Counted from the first letter of the stretch, positions 46,601 to 55,137 are shown. The stretch is DNA of 64,000 nucleotides from CBDCKN01 sp965219035 (GCA_965219035.1 CBDCMR010000001.1:434001-498000); one strand, 5' to 3'. Notes: generated by a model not told the origin, from the sequence alone. Program-made: numbers and translations.

Positions 46601-47100
46601 GCCTCCGTGACGTAGTACGGCGCGAGCCGACCGTACAGCAAGCTGGTGAACCGCTCAAAAGCTTCACGCACGGCGACCGACTTCGGACCGCTGGACCGCC
46701 ATTTGAGGGTACATGAGAACAGCGCTACCAGAAAAAACCATTCATCAACGCGCGGGTCATCTGGCTCTAACCCAAGAGCCTTCGCGATCGGCGGCCGGTT
46801 CCTTTCGTTGGCAGACACACTCTCAAGGTCTTGCCCAGTAACCTCCATACCCTCATCCGCTAACAAGAGGCGCACGACGCCGCGGGAAAGCTCACGCCCA
46901 ACATGAGCCACCATATAGGCGTTTCCGGGCTCATCTATCTCACGTGCGAGCGCGAGCCCGCGTTCGTATAGACCCGCGAGGTGGGGATCCAGGAGCCGAA
47001 GTTGCCCGGCGGTTCCCCGTTCCCGGAAACTGAGCCCGTCTTCTCGGTCGGCAGGCGTCTTGGATCTCGATAGCTCGAGCTCGCCGTACGTTTCGTCCAT
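43663..47100 (-). CDS. unknown 1145-aa helical-repeat protein (defence-candidate operon, gene 1)
   Basis: I choose the ATG at 47100, preceded by GGTGGGGAC; a TTG at 47160 would add 20 residues. The N-terminal 200 residues hold AYMVAHVGRELSRGVVRLLL and KSVAVREAFERFTSLLYGRL. The rest is long runs of amphipathic helices resembling HEAT/ARM-type repeats (WAAALEVVRGILSRVRSLGL, AHILKAGNSDTQARARRLIN). I see no Walker A, helicase, nuclease or methylase motif. Large helical-repeat proteins of this shape often sense or scaffold in anti-phage systems, but no homolog is recognised. It is intact across 3.4 kb in a window otherwise full of broken genes, which suggests selection. Confidence 0.7.
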   Translation of the reverse strand: MDETYGELELSRSKTPADREDGLSFRERGTAGQLRLLDPHLAGLYERGLALAREIDEPGNAYMVAHVGRELSRGVVRLLLADEGMEVTGQDLESVSANERNRPPIAKALGLEPDDPRVDEWFFLVALFSCTLKWRSSGPKSVAVREAFERFTSLLYGRLAPYYVTEAELDALLEVETPTREHAKQLRDLQLRHGQRNYFFQRLRNPGWVKYLAAEGFFTSPPGRQQNVDSSWSPRPWPEGNYVVLAAADEPAAVLEVLNSVPLTNDNPFVWDVVAKAGRQLSPELAACVVPSLTNALKTVPATSARIFSESVVDLLVRLADTEQKEAAFDLAAYLLRVVRSSETEEIEGLSFLVRTDWVFPRFGWNNYAELLGRLVDALEALDAARTLEFLLPKVRGAQKLTDQLGLNVLWQPIDTDSGARSDRDDVVSMLIDAAVGVGQRLSIQGRDEASRVMKLVEHHSDELMTRIGYLVLSEAGRHLPERVNQLLRSNELRDPGFPATEIAMLLRSQFRNAVPEVRQEYAAAVEDGPSREELTTRWRRVYGRNPTEKEIDDSKHHDQRRILTFFRGDIPEELRDLAERLGVLGVTPSRYDQEMAEVGESGAVEAGAWLGDESPIGIEELGGSSVGEIVALLVEWSPGEGIVSSFGLQGTLMTYAKDNPGTALEVLSGAVEQGVDPRAIEGIVDGLGEAIRADSELDWAAALEVVRGILSRVRSLGLGDGISVGHWRRTAGRAARFIREGCNRNSVAHRCAGEIWGILGEAMTAPAIWEIPHSTDKSLASVVTAKLNDAAGHVANAVISAALWDYRSLLSDEQPGSAGAEAAARAAVQEQLVPLLDGRLQNDGPNAAVLRAVLGDYVPQLHLLAPEWIEAHAADLFERGLEDPASWPTWTTYISRGRLYDEVFRATRPWYVRAAEKAVVWREAAGNSGGSREITQSYAEHLMVTVVRGLVSVGDKDALLETAYDRLVPSDWGRAYWMIFRAWSDADDPQPTDAVRRLVRLWEWRVSQLEANLNSAATVAEAKELGWLFHTPYIPDTDIVRLGLRTALLAQGQLKMYSRWNRMLSLAQTDPDETFSIAEAVLLAELQADYPHVPVEDAKRFLAHILKAGNSDTQARARRLINRLGERGFRQLKDLLDEPGGASA

Positions 47101-47614
47101 AATGTCCCCACCAACAAGAAACCCCCGGTAGCATTCCCGGGTTTCGAAATCTCTCGGCAAATCTACCTAATCGTTTGCACTCGTCCGATAGCCAACCGGC
47201 AGAGCGAGGTCCGTGTAGCGCATGGGCGCCGTGGATGTAGTGGACCGCCCGCCGGGAGAGAGTGCCAGGGAAGCCCGGAAGCGCCTGAAAAACGAGAAAA
47301 AAGCGCGCCGTGGACTCTACTCGGGGGACTCAGTCAGGACGGACTTCCTGAGTGGGTTTGCGGCCGGGTCTACCCTCCAAGCTCGGGCAGGAGGCGTTCG
47401 CAGAGTGGCTCTCCTGACCGGCAACCGTAGAGGCGAGGACCCGAAACGCCGAGTTGATTGCCGAGAGTCGTTGGCCCCTCGTTGAGCCAGGTGATCTCGC
47501 GATTTGTCGTGGCGACTACGTGCTCAGACGCGGGCGCGGGCAACTCATCGTCGGGCTGGCGAAGCCGACCTAGACCCGGCACGCCGATCGGCTCTCCGGG
47601 CTTACTCGGTGGCC
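47101..47614. other. non-coding stretch upstream of the large gene
   Basis: It holds the likely promoter region of the two-gene operon on the reverse strand. A forward 87-aa frame (47222-47485) has no recognisable family and is not called. Confidence 0.35.
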
Positions 47615-47728
47615 TTCCCGCCAGGGATCAATGGAACGGGAGCGACCCCCCAGGGGGCGGGGACAGGCGTGTGAAAACGCGCATGGCCCCGCGCCCGTAC
47701 CAGGCCCTGGGCCTGGGGGGTCGCTCCC
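47615..47728 (-). repeat. 90-bp palindromic repeat, copy P3, plus border
   Basis: The core is 47638-47728 in the same orientation as P2, with GCGTGTGAAAACGCGC at the centre and border GGCCTTCCCGCCAGGGATC at left. The stop of the relaxation-like relic (47902) lies 173 bp away. Confidence 0.85.
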
Positions 47729-47901
47729 CTCCACGTCCGTGCTGCCCAGTGCGGCACCGGCGACCGGGTGGCGACGAACGCAACTCCAAGCGACCGCACG
47801 GGATAGGTGAATCCGGCGTGTGCGCATCTTCAGGGGTGCATTGTGTGCATCGACCCCCAACGTCTCATGCACGCTCCAGTACGGCACAAGTCGTAGGCTT
47901 C

Positions 47902-48155
47902 TCATCGGAATCGCGCCCCCACGAGCCGAACCGTCCGCCATGTGTCGGTGCGCTGCATCAGCCCCCGACCCGCTTGCCTGTGCGCACGCTTCGACAGCGC
48001 GAAGCTGCGCTTCATGGCGGCCTGCAAGCCGCCGTACTCCATGAGGACCCGGACATCACCCTTGATGATGGCCCGGTCGATCCGGTCGATCTCGAGGCCG
48101 ATTTCGTGGTCGAATTCGGAGGGGTGGGGATCTCGCGCCCAGTCCGCACAAATCG
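47902..48155 (-). pseudogene. relic: relaxation-like protein C-terminus
   Basis: The reverse frame ADWARDPHPSEFDHEIGLEI, then DRIDRAIIKGDVRVLMEYGG, LQAAMKRSFALSKRAHRQAG and a GARFR ending closely follows the copy at 6290. Upstream of about 48155 the frame is unrelated, so only the last 80 residues remain. Confidence 0.6.
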
Positions 48156-48285
48156 TACTCACACAGCACTCCTCTCTCTTTGCCCGCGGTGTCGTACTGT
48201 AACCCCACAAGGATGACGTAGCGGCACTTCCTTCCCGTTCCCTCTGTGGAAGAAGGCCCCATCGTGGTCTAGCCCGCCAGAACGC

Positions 48286-48412
48286 ATGGCACCAAGGCCG
48301 ACGCTCATCGATCCCGAGCACTACGAGCAACCCTCGACGGAAGAGGTCGAGCGGGCGGCCCGACTCGGTCGGCGACGGGACCAACCCCGCAAGACATGCC
48401 CAGATTCTCCAT
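48286..48412 (+). pseudogene. possible N-terminal fragment, unknown protein
   Basis: The frame MAPRPTLIDPEHYEQPSTEE then VERAARLGRRRDQPRK looks like protein but runs into the antisense of the restriction gene at 48413. Unknown family. Confidence 0.2.
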
Positions 48413-49396
48413 CTAGTAGTTTCCCCGCTCGAGCTTCGAAACGACGACCGGGTGCCCACTCTCTCGGAGAGTGTACAGGAAGTCTCGCAACGGCGTCAGG
48501 TCCGCCGAAAGCGAGAAGTGCATGTCAACTTCAGCTCCGCGATAAGCTCGTGTGAAGCCCGGTACCCTGAGTGCGAATACACGCTCGTAGAGGCGCTCTC
48601 GGACTAGCCGATCGGCGCGACGCGCGGAGAGAATGTACCAGTCCGCGTTAAGAATCGCTTCACAGGTTCCCTCGAAGATGGGGTCTTGGTCCCTGACCAT
48701 CTGCTCGACCAATCGATCTTCGAGGTCTCGCTTCCCCCTCGCTTTGGGAGATTGATAGTACAACGCCGCCGCGTCGATATAGTGGCCTGGGATCTGCTTT
48801 CCAACCTTCTCACCCGACAGCGAGCGTTCCCCCACCACCACGAAGATGTACGGCAAGTGCTCGGCTTCCTGCTTCTTCAATGCACCGTGGATCTTGTAGG
48901 TAGCCAGCGCAAAGCAATCCTCGGGATCGAGGCCCACGACCTGGCGGGCGTTAGCGAACAGCGCCCCGTGGAACTTGATGTTCAGCCGATAGATCGGCCG
49001 CCCATCTCCGTTGTATAATCGGTAGTCCGTGTCACTGCGGGATTCACGCAGGTCGCGCAGCTCCATCTCAGCACTTTCCATCTCCTCGTTGTAGATCGCC
49101 TCAAAAGCGGTCTCGGCGGCCCGACCGACCAGAAGCTGTCCGAGCGTCTTGAAGGCGCGTTTCCGTGACTCTCGCTCAATCTGCGTTGGACTCACACCGA
49201 GAACGTCCGCCACCGGATCCGCTGCATCCCCGACACGCTGGAGGAATCGGGGGGCAGTCCTGACTTGGGCGGCCGCTTCCCGTACTTCTATCCCGCGCTG
49301 AACGAGAAGGGTACCCTTGAGTAGGTGTAGAGGTTTGGGCCAATCACTCTCGCCGTAGAGCGTGGTCAGCACTGAAAGGAACTCAGCGTTATTCAC
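48413..49396 (-). CDS. type II restriction endonuclease (methylase partner)
   Basis: This 327-aa protein from a GTG start overlaps the methylase end by 8 bp. It carries a PD-(D/E)xK-like arrangement: DTDYRLYNGDGRPIYRLNIK, in which the Asp and the later NIK could bind metal, followed by FHGALFANARQVVG. Further blocks (LPYIFVVVGERSLSG, ADWYILSARRADRLVRERLY) are unassigned. The endonuclease call rests mainly on its position next to an M.PvuII-like methylase. It is twice the length of PvuII endonuclease and shows no resemblance to it. Recognition sequence unknown. Confidence 0.65.
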   Translation of the reverse strand: MNNAEFLSVLTTLYGESDWPKPLHLLKGTLLVQRGIEVREAAAQVRTAPRFLQRVGDAADPVADVLGVSPTQIERESRKRAFKTLGQLLVGRAAETAFEAIYNEEMESAEMELRDLRESRSDTDYRLYNGDGRPIYRLNIKFHGALFANARQVVGLDPEDCFALATYKIHGALKKQEAEHLPYIFVVVGERSLSGEKVGKQIPGHYIDAAALYYQSPKARGKRDLEDRLVEQMVRDQDPIFEGTCEAILNADWYILSARRADRLVRERLYERVFALRVPGFTRAYRGAEVDMHFSLSADLTPLRDFLYTLRESGHPVVVSKLERGNY

Positions 49397-50399
49397 TTAC
49401 GAGATCCTGGTCGAAGCGAAGGGCTGAGATACGCGCGTAGGTTTCGTCAATCTCGAACGCCAACCAACGCCGATCGAGCCCTTCCGCCACAGCGCCCGTC
49501 GTGTTGCTACCGGAGAAAATGTCGAGGACGATATCGTCAGGAGCGGTGAGTAGCCGAATGAAGAAATCAGGAATAACCTTGGGGAACCGGGCCGGATGAC
49601 TCGTGACACCGAGATCCCGGCACCGCCGTATGAACGCCGAGTTGGAGTCGTTGTTACCCCACTCCAAGAAGTTGGACGGGATCGCTCCGCCGCGATCGTT
49701 CAAAAACTTCTGAGTGATGTTATGCCCACTGGGCCTCCGAGTCTCCCGCAGTCCTCGCTCGATCAGCCTCTTCATATCCTTGCTGTAAGGCACAAGGACA
49801 TTAGCGTTGTTCGCTTTCGGATGCGGGGTCTTCGAGAGCCACCAGACGTACTCAACCGAGTCCTTGATTCGCACCCGTCGCACATTCACCCACTCCGCTG
49901 GAGTGGGCAGCTTGGCGGGATTGTACCAGAAGCACTCTTGGGCGAGGTGAAAGCCCACGGTCTCCACGAGATGGATGAGAAGCTTGAAGTGGTAGAGCGA
50001 CCGGGTTGGCTCCCCGGCGTTGTAACTTCCACCAAGATTGAGTACGAAACTACCGGAGTCCGTGAGGACTCGGCGAACGCCAACGGCAAGGGGAGAGAAC
50101 CAATCGAGGTACTCCGCCTTGGATACGTTGCCGTACTCCTTCTTGAAATGGAGGGCGTAGGGCGGCGATGTCACCACCAGATCGATCGAAGAGGGCGGCA
50201 GCTCCGACAGGAGGTCCTGAGCATCGCCTACGAAGCACGCACCGGCGGGAGTCTCGTAGAGAGGCGGGCGGTCGATGAGAGTGGCCGGATGATCGACGGC
50301 GAAAGCTGAGATCTGTGCGGCGGTGGGTTCCACGAGTTCCTCTCGTCGGGCCGGTGAGTGAAGGTAACCAAATCTAAGGTGGTCGGGCGTGATGAACAC
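49389..50399 (-). CDS. type II DNA methyltransferase, M.PvuII-like (N4-cytosine type)
   Basis: This 336-aa beta-class methyltransferase starts at GTG 50399. The catalytic motif IV comes first (SIDLVVTSPPYALHFKKEYG; SPPY suggests N4-cytosine). Target-recognition sequence follows (NPAKLPTPAEWVNVRRVRIK, RRPSGHNITQKFLNDRGGAI). The AdoMet motif I is last (IVLDIFSGSNTTGAVAEGLD). From memory, order and wording follow M.PvuII closely. It protects host DNA from the overlapping endonuclease gene. No controller (C) gene is visible upstream. Confidence 0.85.
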   Translation of the reverse strand: MFITPDHLRFGYLHSPARREELVEPTAAQISAFAVDHPATLIDRPPLYETPAGACFVGDAQDLLSELPPSSIDLVVTSPPYALHFKKEYGNVSKAEYLDWFSPLAVGVRRVLTDSGSFVLNLGGSYNAGEPTRSLYHFKLLIHLVETVGFHLAQECFWYNPAKLPTPAEWVNVRRVRIKDSVEYVWWLSKTPHPKANNANVLVPYSKDMKRLIERGLRETRRPSGHNITQKFLNDRGGAIPSNFLEWGNNDSNSAFIRRCRDLGVTSHPARFPKVIPDFFIRLLTAPDDIVLDIFSGSNTTGAVAEGLDRRWLAFEIDETYARISALRFDQDLVSE

Positions 50400-50989
50400 C
50401 CTGCGCGATCAGTCTGGAGAGTGTCCTTACCGAATCTCCGAGGCCTCGCCCGGCTACGTCTTCGGCGCGGGATCGCACTACGGTCGAACCTGGAGCTCGG
50501 GCTGACGCTCGACAACGGGGACGCGGCAACCGGTGCAGGCGGAGACCCCGCCGGTGGCCTGATCGCGTCGGATCGGTTGACCGAGGTCCTGTCGGTGTCC
50601 CTCAGCTACGATCCGCCGCCGTCCACGAAGCTGGCAGGTATCTCTTGCGGGAAGGCCATTGGGCCGTGCGAGCGCGTGCGATGCCGCGCGTCTTCCGCGA
50701 TCGTGCTTGACAGTGTGCGCGGGCGTTCTCCGTTCGAATCTCCGTGCCAAGTGACAGCCTGCTGGTCAAGCAAGTCCTGCGGACGAGGGCTACCCGCCCG
50801 TCGAGCAGGAGAAAAGGCGATGCGGACGGTGCTCGATCAAGCCGAGGTGCCATCCACCGGTTGGGCGGCATGACTTCCGGTCGGTTAGGGGCTGGGGGGG
50901 GCACGGATCGGAGCATCGTCGGCCCCACGGTTCGCCACGACGACGCTCGGAGCAGTCCGCGGGGGTCCACAGTTTACATCGACGGCCTC
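50400..50989. other. mostly non-coding stretch upstream of the methylase
   Basis: A forward frame near 50470-50620 (IALRSNLELGLTLDNGDAAT) resembles strands of an outer-membrane barrel and may be a relic. The rest has no protein-like frame. Confidence 0.3.
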
Positions 50990-51103
50990 GGCTTCCGAGT
51001 CATGGGTGTTGGCCGAGCGCGCGATCTGGTAGAGGTTGTTGCCGATGCACGGGGCCTGCCGGGTGCTGGCCGCGGAGACCATGACGGTGCGGCGCTCAGT
51101 CAT
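50990..51103 (-). pseudogene. mobC with internal deletion
   Basis: The start MTERRTVMVSA is followed after a short foreign stretch by CIGNNLYQIARSANTHDSEA, the C-terminal signature of MobC. The ribbon-helix-helix core between them is missing. Confidence 0.55.
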
Positions 51104-51208
51104 GAGCGCACCGGCGACGGGGTTCGGGTGGAGGTGTCCCCCGCCCGCCCGCTGCCTCGGCAGCGGCGCGGGAAGCTGGGGGATCGAAGGGGGGCGCAGC
51201 ATCCCCTC
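51096..51208 (-). repeat. mobC leader repeat, copy B (oriT candidate)
   Basis: This matches 9992-10106, including TCATGAGCGCACCGGCGACG and AAGGGGGGCGCAGCATCCCC. Both copies precede a mobC start in the same orientation. Function as a transfer origin is inferred. Confidence 0.5.
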
Positions 51209-51475
51209 GCTGAAGGTGCTGGACCTAGACAAGAGGCGATTGCTCTTTGCGAGTCGCTGGAGGGCAGACCTAGAGAGATTTCCTCTCGTTCACCCGCGGG
51301 GTGAGCCTCGATCCGGGTGTTCTCGTGGCTGGCTTGATCGTCGGGGCTGGACAGGCCTGTCCTAAACCCAACGGGTAATACGATTTACGGTCTTCGCACA
51401 CACCATGTGATACACGCAGCCCGTAGGGTGTAGCCAAGTCGTTGTCCCATCGGGACTTGCGAAGACTGATCCCTG

Positions 51476-51488
51476 CTTCCCGGTAAAG
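51476..51488 (+). other. putative attachment-site core, right
   Basis: CTTCCCGGTAAAG starts the C-half of the split relaxation-like gene and pairs with 41123-41134. TGTGATACAC lies 60 bp to its left, as near the left end. Confidence 0.55.
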
Positions 51489-51929
51489 CTGCCCGTCGCG
51501 CTGGACGCCGAGAGCGCCGTCTTCGTCTACGCCGATCCCGGCCACGCGACCGCGACCGCGCTCCGCTCCTGGGGTGCGGCGCACCGCGGGCTCTGGCACG
51601 CGCTTGGGAGACGAGGCCGATCCGTCGAGGTTGTCGCGGTCGGTCGCACCTCGAGAGAGCTTGAGCGGGCACGGCGAGTCATGCGCCACTGGGCCGAGCC
51701 CTCCGGTCCAGCCGAACTCGACCCCCAGGTTCGCAAGGAGCTCGCCCGGATCGAGGAGGCCATTCTCGCGGGCGCGGTCCCGATCCTGGAGAAGTACGGC
51801 GGTCTCCAGGCCGCCATGAAGCGCAGCGTGGCGCTGGAGAAACAGGCCCGACGGCAGGCCGCCCGCGCCTCAATCCGCCGCGGCAGCACATGGCGGACCG
51901 CGCGCCTCGCCGGGGCTCGCTACCGATGA
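51477..51929 (+). pseudogene. relaxation-like protein, C-half (split gene, right part)
   Basis: In-frame from TTC at 51477 (FPVKLPVALDAESAVFVYAD) the domain continues PGHATATALRSWGAAHRGLW and IEEAILAGAVPILEKYGGLQ, ending STWRTARLAGARYR. It begins precisely where the N-half at 40718-41132 stops (RRYF). It has no start codon of its own. The palindromic unit P4 follows 172 bp after its stop. Confidence 0.7.
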
Positions 51930-52101
51930 GCGGCGCGCGACTTACGGCCGCACTGGAGTGCGCAAACGACGCGGGGGTACAATTCACACTTCGGCGCCCC
52001 GGCGATTCACACGGAGCTTCCCGCCTATCCGCTGGCGCGGCAGCGTCTTGCGCTTCCGCGGACAGGCCGGCCAGCGCTGTACGGGCGGCACCGTCCGAGG
52101 C

Positions 52102-52216
52102 GGTAGCGACCCCCCAGGCCGAGGGCCTGGTACGGGTTCGGGGCCAGGTGTGTTTTCACACGCCAGTCCCCGCCCTCCAGGGGTCGCTCCCGGTCCATCA
52201 GTCCCTCGCGGGAAGG
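52102..52216 (+). repeat. 90-bp palindromic repeat, copy P4, plus border
   Basis: The core is 52102-52191 in the same orientation as P1, with GTGTGTTTTCACACGC at the centre. The border CCCTCGCGGGAAGG ends near 52215, exactly where the exported-protein gene on the other strand loses its sequence. The border therefore looks like a real element end. Confidence 0.85.
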
Positions 52217-52344
52217 CCCTCTGCCTGCGCCGCGTCGGGTGTGCTGAGGTACAGATAGCGCTTCGTCTCGGATTGATCCTGCGCGTGCAGAGCCGCCGCG
52301 AACGCCGGAAAAAGGAAGACTGTCAGGAGAAAGAGTTTCCGCAT
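52198..52344 (-). pseudogene. exported protein, N-terminal fragment cut by element border
   Basis: The start MRKLFLLTVFLFPAFAAALH is a good signal peptide ending in HAQ, followed by KRYLYLSTPDAAQAEG, a usual first strand of exported beta-propeller proteins. The next codons (LPARD, stop) come from the palindrome border. Only about 43 native residues remain. Confidence 0.55.
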
Positions 52345-52453
52345 GAGATGGCCTCCTGGTGAAGCGTTTGAGAACTCACCATGGACGCTGACGAGCGGGC
52401 TGGCAAGCATCGGCCGGTGCAAGGGATAGCGCGAGAGGCTTTTTCAAGAGATC

Positions 52454-52720
52454 ATGAGGTCCATCTATCCGAACTCGTATACCCTGCACCCACAGCCCAG
52501 GCGAACCGATGCCCACTACGATGGCCAGCCGGTGGACCCGACCAACTGGACCCATCCCCCTTTCGAACCGACGTTCTATACAGCGGCGATGGAGGCCGGA
52601 GGGGAGCCGCGGATGTTTCCCGAGGAAGGGGAGGCGGTCCGGTGTCCCGTTAAGGAGCTCCACATGAATCGCCCCCTCGCCATGTCTGACGGCGTCACCC
52701 TACCGGCTGGTTCGACCTGA
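52454..52720 (+). CDS. small hypothetical protein upstream of decarboxylase
   Basis: This 88-aa frame (MRSIYPNSYTLHPQPRRTDA, then PTNWTHPPFEPTFYTAAMEA) is rich in Pro, His and Thr. It ends with TGA directly followed by the decarboxylase ATG, so the two are likely translated together. No family is recognised. It may be a fragment of a longer lost gene. Confidence 0.4.
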   Translation: MRSIYPNSYTLHPQPRRTDAHYDGQPVDPTNWTHPPFEPTFYTAAMEAGGEPRMFPEEGEAVRCPVKELHMNRPLAMSDGVTLPAGST

Positions 52721-54160
52721 ATGGAAGGCCACGCCTATCCGTTGGAGCCCTCAACGGACCAGATGCGGGTGATGGTCGATAAGGCAGCCGAGCGGGTGAT
52801 CGATCACATCGCTTCGCTACCGCGTCAACCGGCCTCCTACGACGAACACGAGGCCGATGCACATGCCAGGGCGGCCGCACTTGCCGAGTCCCTCCCGGAG
52901 CAGGGCACCGACCTCGATGGGCTCTTGGACCTCCTGTTCCGGGAGGCGGTCCCGCTCTCCTACAACACGGCTGCACCGGGTTATCTCGCGTACATCCCCG
53001 GGGGTGGCGTCTTCCCGTCCGCGGTCGCCGACTTCATCGCGAACGCCGTGAATCGATACGTCGGGGTGTGGATTGCCGCACCGGGACTCGTGCAGCTCGA
53101 GCTGAACGTCGTTCGGTGGTTCTGTGAGATCATCGGCTATCCACCCAGCTCTGGTGGCATCCTCACCAGCGGCGGGTCCTTGGCGAACTTCACCGCGATG
53201 GTAACCGGGCGGAGGGAACGCCTTCCCGATGACTTCCTGGCCGGGACGATCTACACCTCGGACCAAACCCATCATTCCGTTCGGAAGGCGGTGATCCTGG
53301 CGGGTTTTCGGGAGGAGAACGTTCGTGAGATTGCCACGAACGAGGACTATGAGATACGCCTCGACGACTTGCGGCGGCGCATCGCCGAAGACCGGGAAGG
53401 CGGACTGCGACCCTTCATGCTCGTGACCAGCGCGGGCACCACGAACACGGGGGCCGTCGACGATCTAGGTGGCGCCGCCGACGTAGCCGAAGACGAGGGA
53501 CTGTGGCTGCATGTCGATGCGGCGTATGGCGGTTTCTTCATGCTTACGGAGCGAGGGCGGGAGGCCATGCGAGGCATCGAGCGGGCTGACTCGGTCGCGC
53601 TCGACCCGCATAAGGGGTTGTTTCTGCCGTACGGCAGCGGATCACTGCTTGTGCGTGATCCCGAGGCGCTGCGGCGGGTGCACACGACCTTCGCCGACTA
53701 CATGCCGGAGATGCAGCAGGACGTCGACCTCGTCGACTTCTGTCAGATATCGCCCGAGCTGTCCCGGGACTTCAGGGGACTGCGAGCGTGGCTTCCCATC
53801 AAGCTCTTCGGAATCGATGCCTTTCGCTCGAGCCTCGATGAAAAGCTCGATCTCGCGCGGTGGGCTACCGACCAGCTCAGAGAGGTACCGGGCATGGAGA
53901 TCCTCGCGGAGCCCCAGCTCTCCCTCACTGCCTTCCGTTGGGCTCCTGCAGGCTACTCCGAAGACGGACTGAACGACCTGAACCACGACCTGCTCACTTG
54001 CGTCAACGCTCGACAGAACGTCTACCTCACCGGCACGATGCTTCGGGACCGGTACGCCCTTCGGATCTGCGTGCTCTCATTCCGGACGCACCGCGACCGC
54101 ATGGAACAGTGTGTCGTCGACATTCGGGAGTGCATGGAGGAGCTGACCAGGGCGGAATAG
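52721..54160 (+). CDS. PLP-dependent group II decarboxylase (aromatic-L-amino-acid type)
   Basis: This 479-aa cytoplasmic enzyme has the expected family length. Visible motifs are APGYLAYIPGGGVFPSAVAD, SGGILTSGGSLANFTAMVTG (phosphate site), TSDQTHHSVRKAV, LVTSAGTTNTGAVDDL, LWLHVDAAYGGF (the Asp for the pyridine nitrogen) and DPHKG with the Schiff-base Lys near residue 298. It removes CO2 from an aromatic amino acid or a related substrate; which one cannot be read from sequence. It appears intact. The start ATG abuts the stop of the small upstream gene. Confidence 0.85.
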   Translation: MEGHAYPLEPSTDQMRVMVDKAAERVIDHIASLPRQPASYDEHEADAHARAAALAESLPEQGTDLDGLLDLLFREAVPLSYNTAAPGYLAYIPGGGVFPSAVADFIANAVNRYVGVWIAAPGLVQLELNVVRWFCEIIGYPPSSGGILTSGGSLANFTAMVTGRRERLPDDFLAGTIYTSDQTHHSVRKAVILAGFREENVREIATNEDYEIRLDDLRRRIAEDREGGLRPFMLVTSAGTTNTGAVDDLGGAADVAEDEGLWLHVDAAYGGFFMLTERGREAMRGIERADSVALDPHKGLFLPYGSGSLLVRDPEALRRVHTTFADYMPEMQQDVDLVDFCQISPELSRDFRGLRAWLPIKLFGIDAFRSSLDEKLDLARWATDQLREVPGMEILAEPQLSLTAFRWAPAGYSEDGLNDLNHDLLTCVNARQNVYLTGTMLRDRYALRICVLSFRTHRDRMEQCVVDIRECMEELTRAE

Positions 54161-54169
54161 CGACTCCCA

Positions 54170-54520
54170 CTACGCATCTAGTGGCTCCACTTCGAAGCTC
54201 ACCCTCCGTGACCTGGCCGGGTAAGTGACCTTCGTCACGAGCCCGCGATCCTGGACCTCCCAGAGGCGGTCGTTGCTCCCCCGATTCTCCGTGAAGGCGA
54301 CGAAGAAGTCGCTTCCCGGACGGTGGATGAAGTTCAAGCGCACATTGGCGGAGATCTCGTTGTCCAAGCTGTTGTGCTGGAGGAGAACGTTGGTCGACAG
54401 CTTGGTCGAGAACGAGTAGGACGCTCGAAGCGAGGAGATGTCGACGGTGAAGGACCCCTGCGGGAGGTCGACGTCGTTGTACAGGAAGCCGACCTCAAGC
54501 GCCTTGTCGTACATCAGCGC
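54170..54520 (-). pseudogene. relic: DUF5916-type outer-membrane barrel C-terminus
   Basis: The reverse frame DLPQGSFTVDISSLRASYSF, then TKLSTNVLLQHNSLDNEISA and NVRLNFIHRPGSDFFVAFTE is the alternating-strand end of DUF5916 proteins. These carry a CBM9-like domain followed by a barrel. The open frame continues to 54712 but is unrelated above about 54520. Confidence 0.6.
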
Positions 54521-54565
54521 ACGCCCGCCATCGCAAAAAGACATCACCGCCCATACCTTGGGCGC

Positions 54566-55090
54566 ATGGCCATCAACAACAAGCTCCCCCGAGCCCACGC
54601 CGAACTCCTTGCTAGCCTGGACCTCATCATCTCGCAGGCATCCGATCCGGGCCTGTGCGAGGCCTCCGCGTCGGCGGTCTCGGGGTGGTGCGTGAAGGGC
54701 CACTTGGAGCATCTCTCGATCGCCAACAGGGGAATCGTGAGTTGGATCGAGCGGGCCCGCGACGGGGATCCCGAGCTCGTCAGCGGCGGGGGCCCGACCG
54801 TGGCCGGGCGGATCGTCTTGCTCTTCGGCGCGTTTCCCAGAGGTCGGGGTAATGCCCCCGAGCGCACCCGGCCAAAGGGTATGAGCGCCGAGGAGCTGGC
54901 GGCGACGTTTCGAGGAATCAGAGAGCGGGTGGAGGGTCTAGAGGGTTCCCTGGCGCAGCTACAGACGTCGAAGGCCACACGAAATCACTTCGCGTTCGGC
55001 GATCTCAACGCGGTGCAGTGGCTCCAGTTCACCGTGATCCACAACAACCATCACCAGAAGATCATCCGGGACGTGCTCGAGGCGGCCTGA
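54566..55090 (+). CDS. DinB-like four-helix metal-binding protein
   Basis: This 174-aa protein starts at the ATG of MAINNKLPRAHAELLASLDL. The DinB/YfiT fold is suggested by its length and His positions: WCVKGHLEHLSIANRG early and FTVIHNNHHQKIIRDVL near the end. Those residues would bind a metal ion. These proteins often transfer thiol groups or act in stress responses, but the substrate here is unknown. A 30-bp sequence at its start is loosely repeated at 22821 and 24988. Confidence 0.65.
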   Translation: MAINNKLPRAHAELLASLDLIISQASDPGLCEASASAVSGWCVKGHLEHLSIANRGIVSWIERARDGDPELVSGGGPTVAGRIVLLFGAFPRGRGNAPERTRPKGMSAEELAATFRGIRERVEGLEGSLAQLQTSKATRNHFAFGDLNAVQWLQFTVIHNNHHQKIIRDVLEAA

Positions 55091-55137
55091 CCTTTGGGGC
55101 GACACTGTTGAATCACTTCGGTCTGAAAGGAACCCGC

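Noticed and set aside
47222..47485. 87-aa forward frame upstream of the 1145-aa gene
   Set aside because: No family character and no good start signal; it lies in the likely promoter region of the reverse-strand operon.
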